Below are positions 33,622 through 45,631 of a DNA stretch of 64,000 nucleotides, piece after piece. The notes under the pieces were generated by a model. That model was not told where the DNA came from and searched no databases. It saw nothing but the letters and a program-made list of their open reading frames with translations. This DNA is from Anniella stebbinsi (taxonomy: Eukaryota; Chordata; Lepidosauria; Squamata; Anniellidae). The stretch covers positions 120,901,033-120,965,032 of the forward strand of contig JARDYH010000001.1 of NCBI GenBank assembly GCA_029215795.1, in the 5' to 3' direction. The position numbers were made by a program, and so were the translations under genes. Position 1 is the first letter of the stretch, and each line of letters starts with the position of its first letter.

Positions 33622-33941
33622 CATGCTGACCATATGAAAAGGAGGGCAGGGCTCATGTAACTTTAACAGTTGTAGAGAAAGGGGAATTTCAGCCAGCATC
33701 ATTTGTATGCAATTCGTACCTGGTGAAATTCCCTCTTCATTACAACAGTTAAAGCTGCAGGGACCCTGCCCTCTTTTGTATCTGGTCACTCTAGTATAGT
33801 GCCTGCAACTTTAATTGCTTTGATGAAGAAATGATTTCACCAGGTACTAATTGCATACAAATGACGCCGGCTGAAATTCCCTTTTCTCTGCAACTGTTGA
33901 AGTTACATGAGCCATGTCCTCCTTTTCATATGGTCAGCCTA
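33622..33941. mobile_element. 320-bp nested-palindrome MITE, complete with TSD
   Basis: Ends CATGCTGACCATATGAAAAG and TTTTCATATGGTCAGCCTA; flanked by TGATAAAG at 33614-33621 and 33942-33949. Same family and orientation as 31061; the first terminal bases have mutated. Confidence 0.92.
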
Positions 33942-33949
33942 TGATAAAG

Positions 33950-35685
33950 CAAGGTTTTTGGATATGTGGAGGCTTGTACTCACTTTTACTCACATTCAAA
34001 TGAACATGAGTAGAAGCCCTCTGTAGGCCTCCAACATGTGGAGGTCAGGGATGTGGGTGGTGATGGTACACGAACACCTGTTGGCATACCATCTTGAGGC
34101 AAAACACCTGAATAGGGCTAAGTTTCTCAAACCATATGATGAACAAGTATACATGTGAAGTGTGATCATTGCTATATCAAATCTATGGTGAAATATTAGG
34201 ATTTTATACTGTAGTTTCAAATGTTTACATTTTACTGTGTTGTATGGTTTTAATTGTGAACTGTCCAAAGAGTTTCTGCCTATTGGGCAGTACAAAATGT
34301 AATCATTCTATCAATCAGTAAAATTAATTCTAAATGCCAGAGCCATAAAAATTCCCAACCAGATTTCTTGTATTTTAAAGGTTGACTGAAGCCTTTAAAT
34401 ATAACTAGGAAAGAGAAGGAGTGAGCCATAACTAGTCAATAAATATAATATAAAACAAAACTTAATAATCCAAATATTTATTATGGACATTTCGAACAAG
34501 TAAAAATCACATTCAAATAATAATAATAATAACAACAACAACAACAACAACAACAACAATAATAGATGAAATTCCATTCAAAATTGATGGATAATGGCTC
34601 AAATTCTAAGTACTGCTTAAAGAAAAACCCTAAAAAAATCCATATTTAAAAATAGGTTCAATGTGTAGTCAGTTATTTGAGCCATTTCAGCTCTGCAAAC
34701 ATGCAAACAATTCATTAGAACAGAAGTCCTGCAGGTTCTTACTGTTGACTGAGCTGAATCATTCTCAGAGGTTTGCAAACACATTCTGTGATTAAAAGTT
34801 TTTCAGACCCTGAGAATTATAATAGAACATTCCTCAAGAGATACTTTTCACGGATTCATAGGTTTAAGTTTGAGTAATTAAGCAGCTTTACATGGTGAAT
34901 GTTATGAGTCTCCGCATTATTTATTTATTTAATTTTTAGAAGAATTTTTATATTGCCTTCCCGTCATTGATGGCCCATGGCAGCTATCAACTGATAAATC
35001 ACAAAATTATGATAAAACATTCCAAATGTTTGCAAAGCTTTTAACAGCAATCGTCAATATCTATTGCAAGGTAAGTATAGCAGAGCATCCTTGTTGGATG
35101 TAATGAATATATAAAAATAAATAAATTTAAATAAATATTACCTCTAATTTTGGCATGTTATATTTTCAAATGGATATTAAATGACTAGTAGTATAAGTAT
35201 TCAAGAAACAGTAAATCATCTTTAATAATGTTGCAAATGTCTACAAGTCGTTCTGAGCCATGTTCCTAACATGGATGAGAGAAGTACCATCAAAAAGCTG
35301 AGACAGAGGAGAAGGGTTCTGTTTGGGGGAACCTGCAACCTTTCATCTGGGTAGAAGCTTCTCAAATGTTCCTTCCTCCCCTATGAACTGCCTAGCAAAA
35401 TATAACAGTTTTCCCCAGCTTTAGGTAGGAACTATTATGATCATACCCATCCAAAGCTAATCCCTACTGTATCTCAAACATATTTGCATGCCTAGCAACC
35501 AATATAGCACATTAAGGAAAGGTTTCAGGGCATGGTCTTGTGGGGGGTGGGGAGACATGATGTACCCATGTGGATTTTACATTTGCGGATCCTATGTGCA
35601 CCACTTTGAATTCCATGATGGAAGCAAAGTGGGCTATAAATGCAATAAGAACCTAACTAACGGGCTGCTTTGATGGCGCCAGGTT
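33950..35685. other. Mostly unassigned; microsatellite and LINE-tail fragment
   Basis: An AAT/AAC microsatellite lies at 34518-34563. Positions 34918-35000 (ATTTATTTATTTAATTTTTA then TATATTGCCTTCCCGTC) resemble a minus-strand LINE 3' tail of a type different from the L2 tails here. Confidence 0.4.
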
Positions 35686-36030
35686 GCTGCCTTTTCTTCC
35701 AAAATCCTGTGCTTTTGCTGCTGCAGGGTGGTGGCATGCCAAAGGCAGCATGGGGGCATTCCTTGCAGCCATTCTGCTCACTGGCCCGTCCCCTTCCTGG
35801 TCCTCCCAGGAATACCTATGCATTGAGGATGGAGCAAGGTTAGATGGTAGAAGGGCCATGTTTGCCTTACTCCATCCTGAAAAGTCGGAGTATATCCCCA
35901 ACTTTTAAAATGCGGAGCTTCTCTGGAAAATCCCACGGTGGTTTTGAGATGGCTGCTGCATTGTATAATCGACGCAGCAGCACTGTGAAGCCACCTCAGA
36001 GCATCCGGAGCATATAGACAGCCCCTAACT
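35686..36030. repeat. Unnamed interspersed repeat (copy 1)
   Basis: Shares ordered words with 46800-47240: GCTGCAGGGTGGTGGC against ACTGCAGGGTTGTGCC, GGGGGCATTCCTTGCAGCCA against GGGGGCATTCCAGCGGCCAT, and GCATTGTATAATCGACGC against GCATCGTATAATCAATGC. Both end in ATATAGACAGCCC or ATATAGATAGCCC. Diverged copies of one element of unknown class. Confidence 0.5.
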
Positions 36031-37114
36031 AACTAAAATTTGCCATGCCTAACAAAGCTGGTAGCAAAGGATCAAGTTCAAGAATGAATGTGAACATATG
36101 GGAAGTTAGCAAGCACATCTATTCCTTATATGGTCCTACAATTTGTTGGGCATTTCACCATACGTATGTTATTTCAGTAGTCATATTCCCAAATGTCACT
36201 GAGTTTTCCACGCAGTAGAAATCATGGCTGTAATCAGAGATAAGTGGTAGTATGTGGTACCTGCAGTATGTTCCTTCTTAGTTGTATGAGGTGGGGGTGC
36301 AGGAGTTATGGGCTGCTCTGTGTACAGTTGCAATAGCATATTAACAATTCCCATTATAATCTTCCCAGCATCTATCTCTTCTCCCACTGCAGCTTTGGAT
36401 TTGTCTTAGAGTAGAGGAATAGGAAGAATTCATGAATTGAACGTGCTATTAATTGATTGAAACGTAATTGCCAATCATAGAACAGTATAATTGAAATGCA
36501 CCTGATTGTCATCTTTTCTACTCCTGGTCCTTGAATTCATGGAGACACTCTACTAAAACCCTTGGATTTAGGGGCTAATATTTTGAATGTTGTTCAAACC
36601 TATGTTCATTGTGGGTATTATGGGAAGCTAGGGTTATGTAATGGGGTAGAACTGGGTTTCATATAGAGTAGGGGAGGGGAACTATTAAGGGCCACATTGT
36701 GTGAGGGGTCATTGTCAGGGGCCACATGTGGGTGGGGTTGAAGCTGATGGTAAGTGGAGCCAGAGCTAAAGCTAGCAGAGCCACCTCCTTTTCTGTCTCT
36801 CTTTCTGACACCCCTATTCTCTTTTTCTCCGGCCGGGAGTGCGAGAACCCGGAAGTAGTAAGCACGGCTGCACTGGGGTGGGCGGCCACATTCTTCCATG
36901 GTCCTGGGAACTTCCCAGGACCATGGAAGAATTGAGATATTACTGGTTCCAGGGAACTAGGAAAATTCCTGTGCCCCCCACCCTCATTACTCCCTGTGCA
37001 TAATGTGGACTCACAGGGAGCAGCTGGGGTCATCCCAGTGAAAAGCCTGGTGTGGAAAGAGCTTCCATCTTCTTCCCACCCAGTTGGCTGCCAATAAACT
37101 GTAATAAACTGTAA
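36031..37114. other. Unassigned sequence
   Basis: A small perfect hairpin TTCTTCCATGGTCCTGGGAA facing its complement occurs at 36892-36931. No gene recognised. Confidence 0.4.
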
Positions 37115-37283
37115 TAAGGAAGGTGCCTTATACTGAGTCAGACCTTGGTCCATCTAGCCTAGTGGCTGACCGGTTTTTCAGGCAGGATTCCTTTCCTTGC
37201 CCTACTTAGAGGTGCTGGGGATCGAACCTGGGATCTTCTGCATGCAAAGCATTGCTCTATCACACTGAGCTATGGCCCCTTCA
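37115..37283 (-). mobile_element. tRNA-Ala-like SINE
   Basis: On the minus strand the head reads GGGGCCATAGCTCAGTGTGA, then AGAGCAATGCTTTGCATGCA, then AAGATCCCAGGTTCGATCCC. This preserves A-box and B-box-like promoter words and an anticodon-loop-like TTTGCAT as in tRNA-Ala(UGC). The body ends TGACTCAGTATAAGGCACCT. A second copy is at 40753. Confidence 0.8.
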
Positions 37284-38083
37284 GCTGTGAATGCCAAATG
37301 AATCTGAATGTCTTGCCATACACAAGGCCATTAAGGAAATTCTGCTCTCAGATATTAAAGAAAATCAAAGAAAGCATAAGGTCATTAGATCCTTCTAATT
37401 ATTATGTTAGACGTTTAGAAGAAATATGATCAGAACATGAAACTGAATAAATGTATTACTTAATGCTAGTGAGGGTTTTTATAGACCAATATTGTGTGTA
37501 TGTGTGTGTGTGTGAAGCAGAGACACCAATGATTACTGAACAGGTAGTTAAAAATTGGCCATTAATTGACTTACTGGGTGAGTGAGTTGGAATGAATTGT
37601 ATTGAACTGATCAGTTATTAACTAATATCTAAATATATAACACTGAATTGCCAAATTGACATAGATACAATATTGTACAATAATTGATTGGAATTCAGTT
37701 AAGACATGCTAATAATTCTTGTATCGTGTAATTGTTTAATGTATTTCAGACCCACATTTTGACTTTCACTTTCAACTGAGCAAGACAAGTTTAATCTTGA
37801 AGAACAAACTAGGGTGCCATTCTTCATGATTGATGCTTGTCGTTCCACTCAAACTGTACAGATAGGCCCTGTCTTTGACAAGGGCTACATATAAGCCATG
37901 TCTGCCATGACAGCTGGAGAGATGCAGCTAAGGTGGAGAACATTCCTGAAAGCTCTGGAATTCAAAAATGCTGGGAGAAAGAGGAAGGGGCAGTACCAAG
38001 GGAATTGGAATGGAACCCCCCCACTCCCCACCCCACCCCACAAAAAAGGGAAAGTTTCAAAATGTTGCTCAGAGTTACAATAA
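37284..38083. other. Unassigned sequence
   Basis: A short (TG)n tract is at 37494-37514. No gene recognised. Confidence 0.35.
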
Positions 38084-38190
38084 AAGTCCTACAATTCCCA
38101 GCCTGACCTAGCCAGAATGGCTGGCTGGGGCAGACTGGGAGTTGTATGGGTTTTATGTGTGACTAAATATGCATATGGGTGTGCACTTAG
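38084..38190. mobile_element. Fold-back MITE, CCTATGCATGTTTAGA family
   Basis: AGTCCTACAATTCCCAGCCT pairs with AGACTGGGAGTTGTATGG; the right end is GTGACTAAATATGCATATGG. The left outer arm is missing. Confidence 0.65.
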
Positions 38191-39167
38191 AGGCTTTTCG
38201 TCTGTTTTGGGCTTCCATCTTTTCTTACTGACTCTGACCTCCATCACACCTACTCTCCCCCACAGTTTGCCTCCGCATGTTGTTTTTTTTACCTTTGAGG
38301 CAAAAGTGGGTCAAGCTTGATCCCTTTCACTTGAATTGCTGCTCTTTCGAGCCTTTGCTCCTTTGCTCTTCCACTCTACTTTACTCCACTCCACTCCACT
38401 CCACCCCTCCCGTTCTCTTTCTCCCTCCAGTCCGGTCCTGTCAGATGAGCACTTCAACCAGACTATCTTTCTGCTGGACAAAAATGGAATGACCCAAAAA
38501 TGGTTCTTTGGGGGCATCGAGGGAGTACAATCCAGTCTCTGCAGAGATTCAGGCGTTGTATGATTTTAAAAAATGCTTTCAAGCCTGGGATGCAAGGTTT
38601 GGGTTATATACTGAGGCTTGGAGCTGGCTGCTGTGAGAGATGGCTTTCCCTGCCAAGACCTGATGCAATCCATTCAAGCCCCCATTTCCTTTAAAACTAC
38701 ATGGAGGCTTAAGGCGCATTGAATGTGCTTAGGGAAAATAATCCAGACTTTTAGCATTCTAGGAAAGGCTGGGGAAGAGGCGGGATGTCAGCAGGACAGG
38801 CATGGCGTCATATGAGTACCATGCTGCAAATCTGCACACCAGGCATGGTGAGAGTGCACTAAATCGCTAGTGTGATGGAGCTCTATATTACTGGATCTAT
38901 AACAGCTGTACAAGAAGAGTTACGTGTGTCAGGTGAATCTTTCCCACATCACCTATATCCATGTCAGATAAACCCTCCCTTGAATTTTGTGTGTGTGTCC
39001 TGCAGCTGTTAAAAGCACAGGAGTCCTGTCCGACAAAAGACAGACAGCCCAGCTTCTCTCTCAGGTAGTCCTCAGTGCTTGGGAAGAGTTCCCTTCTACC
39101 ACTCTATGACAATTCACTTGTATCTGTGTGTGAAGTTATTGCAGAGTTTCACAGGATATTATATAAG
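38191..39167. other. Unassigned sequence
   Basis: A CCACT-type tandem run lies at 38376-38405. No gene recognised. Confidence 0.35.
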
Positions 39168-39263
39168 CTAGCCTTCCCCAACCTGGTGTCCTCCAAAAGT
39201 GTTGGACAACCACCACCATCATCCCCATCCAGCATGTAGGAGGACCAACTTGGAGAAGGCTGC
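39168..39263. mobile_element. Fold-back MITE, CCAACCTGGT family
   Basis: AGCCTTCCCCAACCTGGTGT pairs with GGACCAACTTGGAGAAGGCT. Confidence 0.7.
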
Positions 39264-39373
39264 CTGGATATGCTACACTCAAGAACTGGTGTGCTCGCAA
39301 AAGTGATTTCTGCCTCACACACTGGTGTTTCATGTGTTGTCAGGCACTTTTGACTAAGAATTAGGAGCTTAAG

Positions 39374-39500
39374 GGAGTGAGCCTATGCATGTTTTGACAG
39401 AAAACAACTTCCAGCATCCCTGCAGCATGCCATGTTGACTGAGGCATGCTGGGACATGTGGCAGTTTTTTTGTCTAAGCATGCATAAGATGGTGCTCTAA
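39374..39500. mobile_element. Fold-back MITE, CCTATGCATGTTTAGA family
   Basis: GAGCCTATGCATGTTTTGAC faces TGTCTAAGCATGCATAAGAT, with paired inner arms around GGCATGCTGGGACATG. Confidence 0.7.
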
Positions 39501-39533
39501 GGATTGTATTATCAGTTGCACATAAAAATGTAA

Positions 39534-39760
39534 TTCAGTAAGGAATGGCTTAGCCTTTAAGAATTAATTATTTTATGACATAATCCTATGCATGTTTAGA
39601 CAGAAAATGTCCTACAATTTCCAGCCTGGCTGGCTGGAAGGATGCTTGGAGTTGTAGGACTTTTTTCTGACTAAATATGCATAGGATTGCACTCTAAGGA
39701 TGCAATCCTATGCTCACTTAACCTGAGAGTAAGTCATACATAGGATTACAGTGTAAGAAA
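39534..39760. mobile_element. Fold-back MITE with shared flank, plus an adjacent related fold-back
   Basis: Positions 39534-39575 repeat the 12101 flank (CAGTAAGGAATGGCTTAGCC). 39581-39700 is the hairpin itself (AATCCTATGCATGTTTAGAC to AATATGCATAGGATTGCACT). 39699-39760 is a shorter related palindrome (GATGCAATCCTATGCTCACT ... CATAGGATTACAG). Confidence 0.7.
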
Positions 39761-40752
39761 CATAAGCAGGCCCTATATGATTGCGTCCTTAGTGAGATTT
39801 ATAGTAGTAAAGGTTGCATTTTAAAACATGTGCCTCTCTTGGTTTGCATTCTGAAGCCTGGATAATGCTACACTGTAATCTCTCCCAGAATACTTTTACA
39901 TTTTGTAATGCAAAAAGAAAAACAAGAAGAGAAAACAATTTGTAATAACGAATAGCATCTTTAAAAATATATATATTTTTGAGGCACTAGAAAAGATACC
40001 TGAAATCCAAGAATGGATGGGGCTCCTTCACCATATATACAGTAGGGTTGATCCTAATTCCAAAACACATGTATTTGTAAGGAAATCTTGTTGATTTGAA
40101 CAGGACTGATTTTTCGGCTTCTGAATGAAATGCAGGGTCATGGTTGTTACTACTGGCACGATTTCACATTTTTGTGTAAAAAACCAAACACCTTGTGGGA
40201 AAAGTGGGGGAGAATTTCATTTGTTATAAACTAATCTCTCAATTCTGGTGGAGCTTCAGATATTCCACTGCCTTAGCATCATGACAATCTTGGGAGGAAG
40301 GATGACTCATCGCATTGTGAGAGGGAGGCAGCTTGCCCACGGAAATTAGTATGGCTCTTGTAAGGGAATTGAAATGTTGTCCTTGGGTGATAAAATAAAA
40401 TCTGGCCCCAGGGGAGAAGAAATGCAGTAATCCTAGAGAAGTAACATATCTCTGTGCAAAGACTAGCAAGTTACAGTCATTTTAGGCACACTGTCCTTAC
40501 ACAACTACTTTTGGAAGAGCAGTAGCTAGATTGTGGCTAGCTACTTAGCTAGAATGATACAATGGCAGCCGGAGAAGAAAGCTGCAAATTACAGAGGGAA
40601 AGGGACTTTGGAACAATGCAGAGAGCTATTAATCCTGGAGCTGGCTAATGAAGGTTGGGTCATGAAAATGTATGGGAGAATGCTAGCCAGGCCAGAAAAG
40701 CCTTAGTATGGAGTCTAAGCTGCTGAGACAGTTTATATAAAACTGAACTTAT
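39761..40752. other. Unassigned sequence
   Basis: No feature recognised. Confidence 0.35.
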
Positions 40753-40940
40753 GAAACATAGGAAACTGCCTTATATTAAGTCAGACCCTTAGTACATTAC
40801 ATTCAGTATTGTCAACACTGACTGGCAGTGGTTGGCTTTCCAGAGTTTCAGGCAGGGGTCTTTCCCAGCGCTACCCAAAAATGCCAAGGATTGAAGCTGG
40901 GACCTTCTTTATCCAAAACAGAGCTCTCTCTATTTGGCAA
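40753..40940 (-). mobile_element. tRNA-Ala-like SINE, degraded
   Basis: Plus-strand order GAAACATAGGAAACTGCCTT, then ACTGACTGGCAGTGGTTGGC, CCAGAGTTTCAGGCAGGGGT and GGATTGAAGCTGGGACCTTC. This is the reverse complement of the same SINE as 37115, but longer in the body and more diverged in the tRNA-like head. Confidence 0.75.
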
Positions 40941-41691
40941 ACATGCACCAACTGGCTATCACACATGCCTGGCAATTTAAGACTGTTGAAAGTGACCATC
41001 CATCACAGCCAGGAGAGCTGTAAAAACACATTTACATTTTACAATATTTCATCAATGCACACATCATTAATGCAGAGTGTGGAAAAACAACAAAGGAACT
41101 AAAGGAACCCAATGAACAAAATTTAGAAATTAAAATGAAACCACAGAGAATCGCCCAATGTATAATCTCCACATCAGAAACAAACCAGATAATTTGGAAC
41201 ACCAAAGTCTGAGGAGAAATGCAGTTAAAATTTTGGGAAGCATCCCCAAAATGAAGTAACCAGAGAAGTCCGCCTTCATGGCAGAAATTTAGCTTTTCAC
41301 TGAATATTTTTTTTCCTAGTGGCTGGGAAGAAAGGGGTTTAGGAGTGTGTTGTGTGGTAGTGATGAATTCTGCAGATGACATTGACCTAAGTGGTATTCT
41401 AGAGAAAGATCAGAACATTATGCAAGATAAATTGCATGACTTCATGAGCTGGAGTAATAGAATTGGAAATTCAATAGTACAAAGTCAAGGTTATACATTC
41501 CGGGGTAAAATATATTTGTTATCCACTTCATCAGCTGGGGATGACTGTGGAGCAAAGAAAAATCAAGTTTTTGCTTGATAATAAGAAACTGAAGAAAAGC
41601 CATTATAGTAATTTGTAGAGTTCTTGCACATGAAGGCTTCTGCCTTTCTGCTGAGGTCTGACATGATGATATTCTGATCTTTTCTAATCCC
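40941..41691. other. Unassigned sequence
   Basis: A 116-codon minus-strand frame (41032-41382) has no recognisable domain. Confidence 0.35.
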
Positions 41692-41947
41692 CATGATTCA
41701 TAGAATCACAGAAGCATAGAATAGTAGAGTTGGAAGGGGCCTATAAGGCCATTGAATCCAACCCCCCTGCTCAAGGCAGGAATCTACCTTAAAGCATACC
41801 TGACAGATGGTTATCCAGCTGCCTCTTGAATGCCTCTAATGTGGGAGAGCCCACGACCTCCCTAGGTAATTGGTTCCATTGTCGTATTGCTTTGTCAGGA
41901 AGTTTTTCTTGATGTCCAGGTGGAATCTGGCTCCCCGTAACTTGAGT

Positions 41948-42061
41948 CAAAAAGGGAGAGAGAAGCAGTTCTCGGAATGCTGAGATACTTTATTAATTCA
42001 CGCCCAATGCATTTCGGCCTATGTGGTTTTTTTAAAGGCCTTCTTTCCGAGCCTGATTCAA
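41948..42061. other. Junction segment between CR1 and L2
   Basis: GATACTTTATTAATTCACGC then CAATGCATTTCGGCCTATGT resembles a separate interspersed repeat. Its presence shows that more than one event created the CR1 gap. Confidence 0.4.
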
Positions 42062-42434
42062 GGTGCTGGTTATAACCTATAAAGCCTTACACAGTTTGGG
42101 ACCACAATACCTGATAGAACGCCTCTCCCAACATGAACCTACCTGTACACTACAATCCACATCTAAGGTCCTCCTCCGGTTGCCTACTCTGAGGGAAGCA
42201 CGGAGGGTGGCAACAAGGGAGAGGGCCTTTTCAGTGGTGGCTCCCCAATTTTGGAATGATCTCCCCAACAAGGCTCACCTGGCGCCAACATTGTTATCTT
42301 TTTGGCACCAGGTCAAGACTTTTCTCTTCTCCCAGGTATGTTGAGGGTTTTGTGCTGTTGTTGCTTGACCCAGAATAGTTGTTTTTGAACGGATATTGTA
42401 TTTATAACCTGTTTTTATGCTCTTTGTGGTTTTA

Positions 42435-42474
<40 letters not shown>

Positions 42475-42560
42475 GTTCAATGTTTTTAATTTGTAAACTG
42501 CCCAGAGAGCTTCAGCTATGGGGCGGTATATAAATGCAATAAATAAATAAATAAAGGGAG
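42062..42560 (+). mobile_element. L2-clade LINE 3' end with intact C-terminal frame
   Basis: The frame 42063-42344 reads LVITYKALHSLGPQYLIERL, then TLREARRVATRERAFSVVAP and QFWNDLPNKAHLAPTLLSFW, then HQVKTFLFSQVC, the ORF2 C-terminus of an L2 subfamily different from 16072. A 3' UTR with an (AT)n run (42441-42472) and the terminal sequence CCAGAGAGCTTCAGCTATGG, then GGCGGTATATAAATGCAATA, lead into an AAATAAATAAAT tail. This copy is the reference for the tails at 10210, 51940, 57440 and 58826. Confidence 0.92.
42441..42472. repeat. (AT)n microsatellite
   Basis: About 15 AT units in the L2 3' UTR. Confidence 0.9.
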
Positions 42561-43634
42561 GTTACTCGATCAAAAAAATGAGATCTGATTAGTCTGACAG
42601 GATTTGTTTTTGACGAATCCATGCTGGCTTCTAGTCATCACTGCATTGTTTTCAAGGTGTTTACAGACGGACTTCTTTATAATTGGCTCAAAAAAATCCC
42701 CAGGGATGGATGTCAGACTGACTGGCCTGTAGTTCCTAGGTTCTCCTCTTTGCAGAAAGGGACAACATTAGCCCTCCTCCAGTTGTCCAGCACTTCACCC
42801 GACTTCCATGATTTCGGAAAGATAATAGTCAGTGGTTCTGAGAGTTCTTCTGCCAGCTCCTTTATTACTCTAGGATGCAGTTCGTCGGGCCCTGGAGATT
42901 TGAACTTGTTCAAAGAAATTAGGTGTTCCTTGTCCATTTGTTTATCAATCTCAAACTGCAATCCTGCCCCTTCAGCTTGTACTTCACTTTTTCCAGGGGG
43001 CTCATAGACCCGCTTTTGAGAGAAGACTGAGCCAAAGTAGGAATTGAGCACTTCAGCCTTTTCTTCGTCATCCGTTACCAATTTGCCATCCTCATGAAGC
43101 AGTTGAACCACCATTTATTTCCTCTGTCTTTTACTATTCACGTATCTGAAGAAAGCCTTTTTATTGCTTTTAGCATCCCTCACTAGCCTCAGCTCCTTCT
43201 CAGCTTTAGCCTACCTGATACTATTCCAGCACTTCTGTGCTACTTGTTTGTACTCTTCTTTTGTAGCCTGGCCTTCGTTCCACTTCCTATATGTATCCTT
43301 TTTTATTTTCAGGTCATCTCTAAGCTTTTTGGGGAGCCACATTGGTTTCTTCTGTTGTCTTCTATCTTTTTTCCTTGTTGGAATTGTTTGTAATTGAGCC
43401 TTTAAAATTTCCTCTTTTAAAAACTCCCACCCATCATGGACTCCTTTTCCCATTAGGGTCACTTGCCATGGGACCTTACTTATCATACTGAGTTTATTAA
43501 AAGTAGCTTTCCTGAAATCCAGAGTACATATATGGCTACATTCAGCTTTTGCTTCCTTTAAAATCAAGAACTCAAGTATGATGTGGTCACTTTCTCCCAG
43601 AGTTCCCGTAACTGCCACTTTATCCACTAAGTTC

Positions 43635-43954
43635 TAGGCTGACCATCTGAAAAGGAGGACAGGGCTCATATAACTTTAACAGTTGTAGAGAAAAGGGAAT
43701 TTCAATCAGTGTCATTTGTATGCAATTAGTTCCTGGTGATATTCCCTCTTCATCACAACAGTTAGAGTTGCAGGGGCCCTGCCTTCTTTTGTATATGGGC
43801 ACTCTAGTATAGTGCCTGCACCTTTAACAGTTGTGATGAAGAGGGAATTTCACCAGGAACTAATTGCATACAAATGACACCTGCTGAAATTCCCTTTTCT
43901 CTACAACTGTTAAAGTTATATGAGCCCTGACCTCCTTTTCAGATGGTCAGCCTA
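43635..43954. mobile_element. 320-bp nested-palindrome MITE inside the CR1 endonuclease
   Basis: Ends TAGGCTGACCATCTGAAAAG and CTTTTCAGATGGTCAGCCTA. It divides the CR1 coding stretch after LDLILTN from VDKVAVTGTLGESDH, so it is younger than the CR1. No exact TSD: CTAAGTTC left and AAGTCATT right share only AAGT. Confidence 0.88.
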
Positions 43955-44465
43955 AAGTCATTCCTATTGGTCAGTATCAAGTCAAGGATAGCCATTCCTC
44001 TAGTTCCTTCCTCTACTTTCTGTAGGAGAAAGTTATCAGCCACACGTCAGGAATTTCTTGGAGGAACCACTTTTGGCAGAATTTGTCTCCAACAGATATT
44101 GGAGTAATTGAAGTCCCCCATTACTACTACATCGGATTTCCTTGAAACACTGGCAATTTGCTTTTCAAAAGTTTCATCCTCATCTTCTCCTCGATTGGGT
44201 GGTCGGTAGTAGACTCCGACTATCATGCTATTTTTATTCCTTTTCCTATTTATTTTAATCCAGATCTCTCGATGGAGCTGCCAGGCTCATCCTCTTGTAT
44301 TTCTGTGCAGGGATGAGTATTTTTAACATATAGTGCAACTCCACCTCCCTTTCCATTTCTTCTGTTCTTTTTGAACAAGTTATATCCTTCAATTGCTATA
44401 TTCCAGTCATGGGAGTCATCCCACCAAGTTTCAGTTATACCTATTCCCTCTATACCATGGATATT

Positions 44466-44751
44466 AGCCTTTTATATACTACTGGAATGATAACTCTCTA
44501 CCTACGTAGACAATCCTTTATATGAATCTCTCTCCCACTGTTTTTCAATAGGTAATCTAGCTCCCTGGAATGGTTCCTGGAATGGGGGTGGGCGGGCATG
44601 GGCCAACAGGAAGAAAGGTGTGATTTTTCAGGAAGTATCAGATCCTTAGGTAGGTAGGGCCTATATCCCCCACCTGCCAAGTTGTAAGTGAATTGAACAT
44701 CCCCTGATGATGCTTTGCAAACCAATCTATCCTACCCTTCATGGGCCCAGC
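44466..44751. other. Unassigned sequence
   Basis: No feature recognised. Confidence 0.3.
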
Positions 44752-44860
44752 TGAGTGGTGTTGAACCTGTTCTGGAAGGGGCTGCACTCCCTCTGAAAGA
44801 TCAGATGTACAGCTTAGGGGGTGGGTTCTCCTGGATTCATCTTTGTTACTTGAGTCTAGA
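44752..44860 (+). mobile_element. Small L2 ORF2 fragment
   Basis: GVEPVLEGAALPLKDQMYSL then GGGFSWIHL matches the VLDGVTLPLK...SLGVLLDPSL stretch seen in the L2 copies at 16072 and 21548. About 35 codons only. Confidence 0.7.
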
Positions 44861-45483
44861 GGTCAATGAATCTGTTGATTTCAGGTTCTCATTTTTGCAA
44901 GATTAAGTTTGGTTCACCTTGAATGTTGAGAATTTCTCTAGTGTAAATTCAGTTTGTCCCAAACTTTCATAACTTTAAAAAAAAATGTATTGAAACTCAT
45001 TTTTTGCACCTCTCTTCTAATATGTGCATTTTTGTATGCATCTTCACCTAATATATCTTTGTATGCCTTTTGTCCCAATCTGGCCCTCCAGGGGTCCAAA
45101 TCAGGCCCTCTGGTGGTCCCCAGGTAGCCACTCTCCTTCCCATGACCCACCCCCTTTCCCCCAGCCACCTATCATTTGGTGATTTCCCTGATTTGTGCAG
45201 CTTTTCCCCATTCTAAAAGGTTGGCATGCCTCTTGTAAGGCTCTCTTACTGAATGTAAGAGCTTTAAGCTACAATATGCTAGGTATTTTGGCCTCGCCTC
45301 TTTTGCCTTCAGCCACACCCACCACTGGAATGCGGCTTCCAAGAACTTTTCTGAAATGGCATTTGGGCTGAAAGAGGTTCTGCATCTGTGCTTTATGCAG
45401 GTATTCTGGATCAGGCCATGTTGCATGCTTATAATTTTATGTTCCAGTTAACTAAATTAATTGAACTAGTATGCACTAATTTT
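44861..45483. other. Unassigned, partly related to the 14066 element
   Basis: Positions 44888-45080 (AAGTTTGGTTCACCTTG, GTGCATTTTTGTATGCATC, TTCACCTAATATATC) share ordered words with 14160-14330 and 57138-57215: a diverged copy of the same element. Confidence 0.5.
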
Positions 45484-45631
45484 AGCTAGATCTACACTAC
45501 TGCTTTATAGCGGTACTGAAGTGCATTGAAGTTGGGGCACAATCCACATTCCATATACAGCTTTTGTCGTGTTATATCCTGCTTTTTATTCCACATTGAT
45601 AATGATTTTGACACAAGGTGTAGATCTGGCC
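45484..45631. mobile_element. Non-autonomous TIR element, ATCTACAC family
   Basis: GCTAGATCTACACTACTGCT faces AAGGTGTAGATCTGGC; the interior has GCGGTACTGAAGTGCATTGA as in 61566. Confidence 0.75.

Larger units (their letters stand above)
41692..44465 (-). mobile_element. CR1 LINE, antisense, interrupted
   Basis: Minus-strand order: endonuclease, RT start, ORF2 end, 3' UTR. 44465-43955 encodes GIGITETWWDDSHDW, IVGVYYRPPNRGEDEDETF and VVVMGDFNYSNICW (catalytic GDFN), then LDLILTN. A MITE (43635-43954) splits the next part. 43634-42566 has GESDHIILEF and, further on, KSPGPDELHPRVIKELAEEL, ENLGNYRPVSLTSIPG and HGFVKNKSCQTNQISFFD, the first RT motifs. The RT palm is missing; an L2 tail occupies its place. 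41947-41692 gives the extreme C-terminus (RFHLDIKKNFLTKQYD) and the CR1 3' end with the tail GATTCTATG-like repeats. Frameshifts and stops throughout. No N-terminal ORF1. Confidence 0.92.

Noticed and set aside
37115..37283. Functional tRNA-Ala gene on the minus strand
   Set aside because: The cloverleaf is broken and the tRNA-like head is fused to a SINE body that recurs at 40753.
43627..43962. Exact 8-bp TSD for the MITE in CR1
   Set aside because: CTAAGTTC and AAGTCATT share only AAGT; I report the insertion without a TSD.
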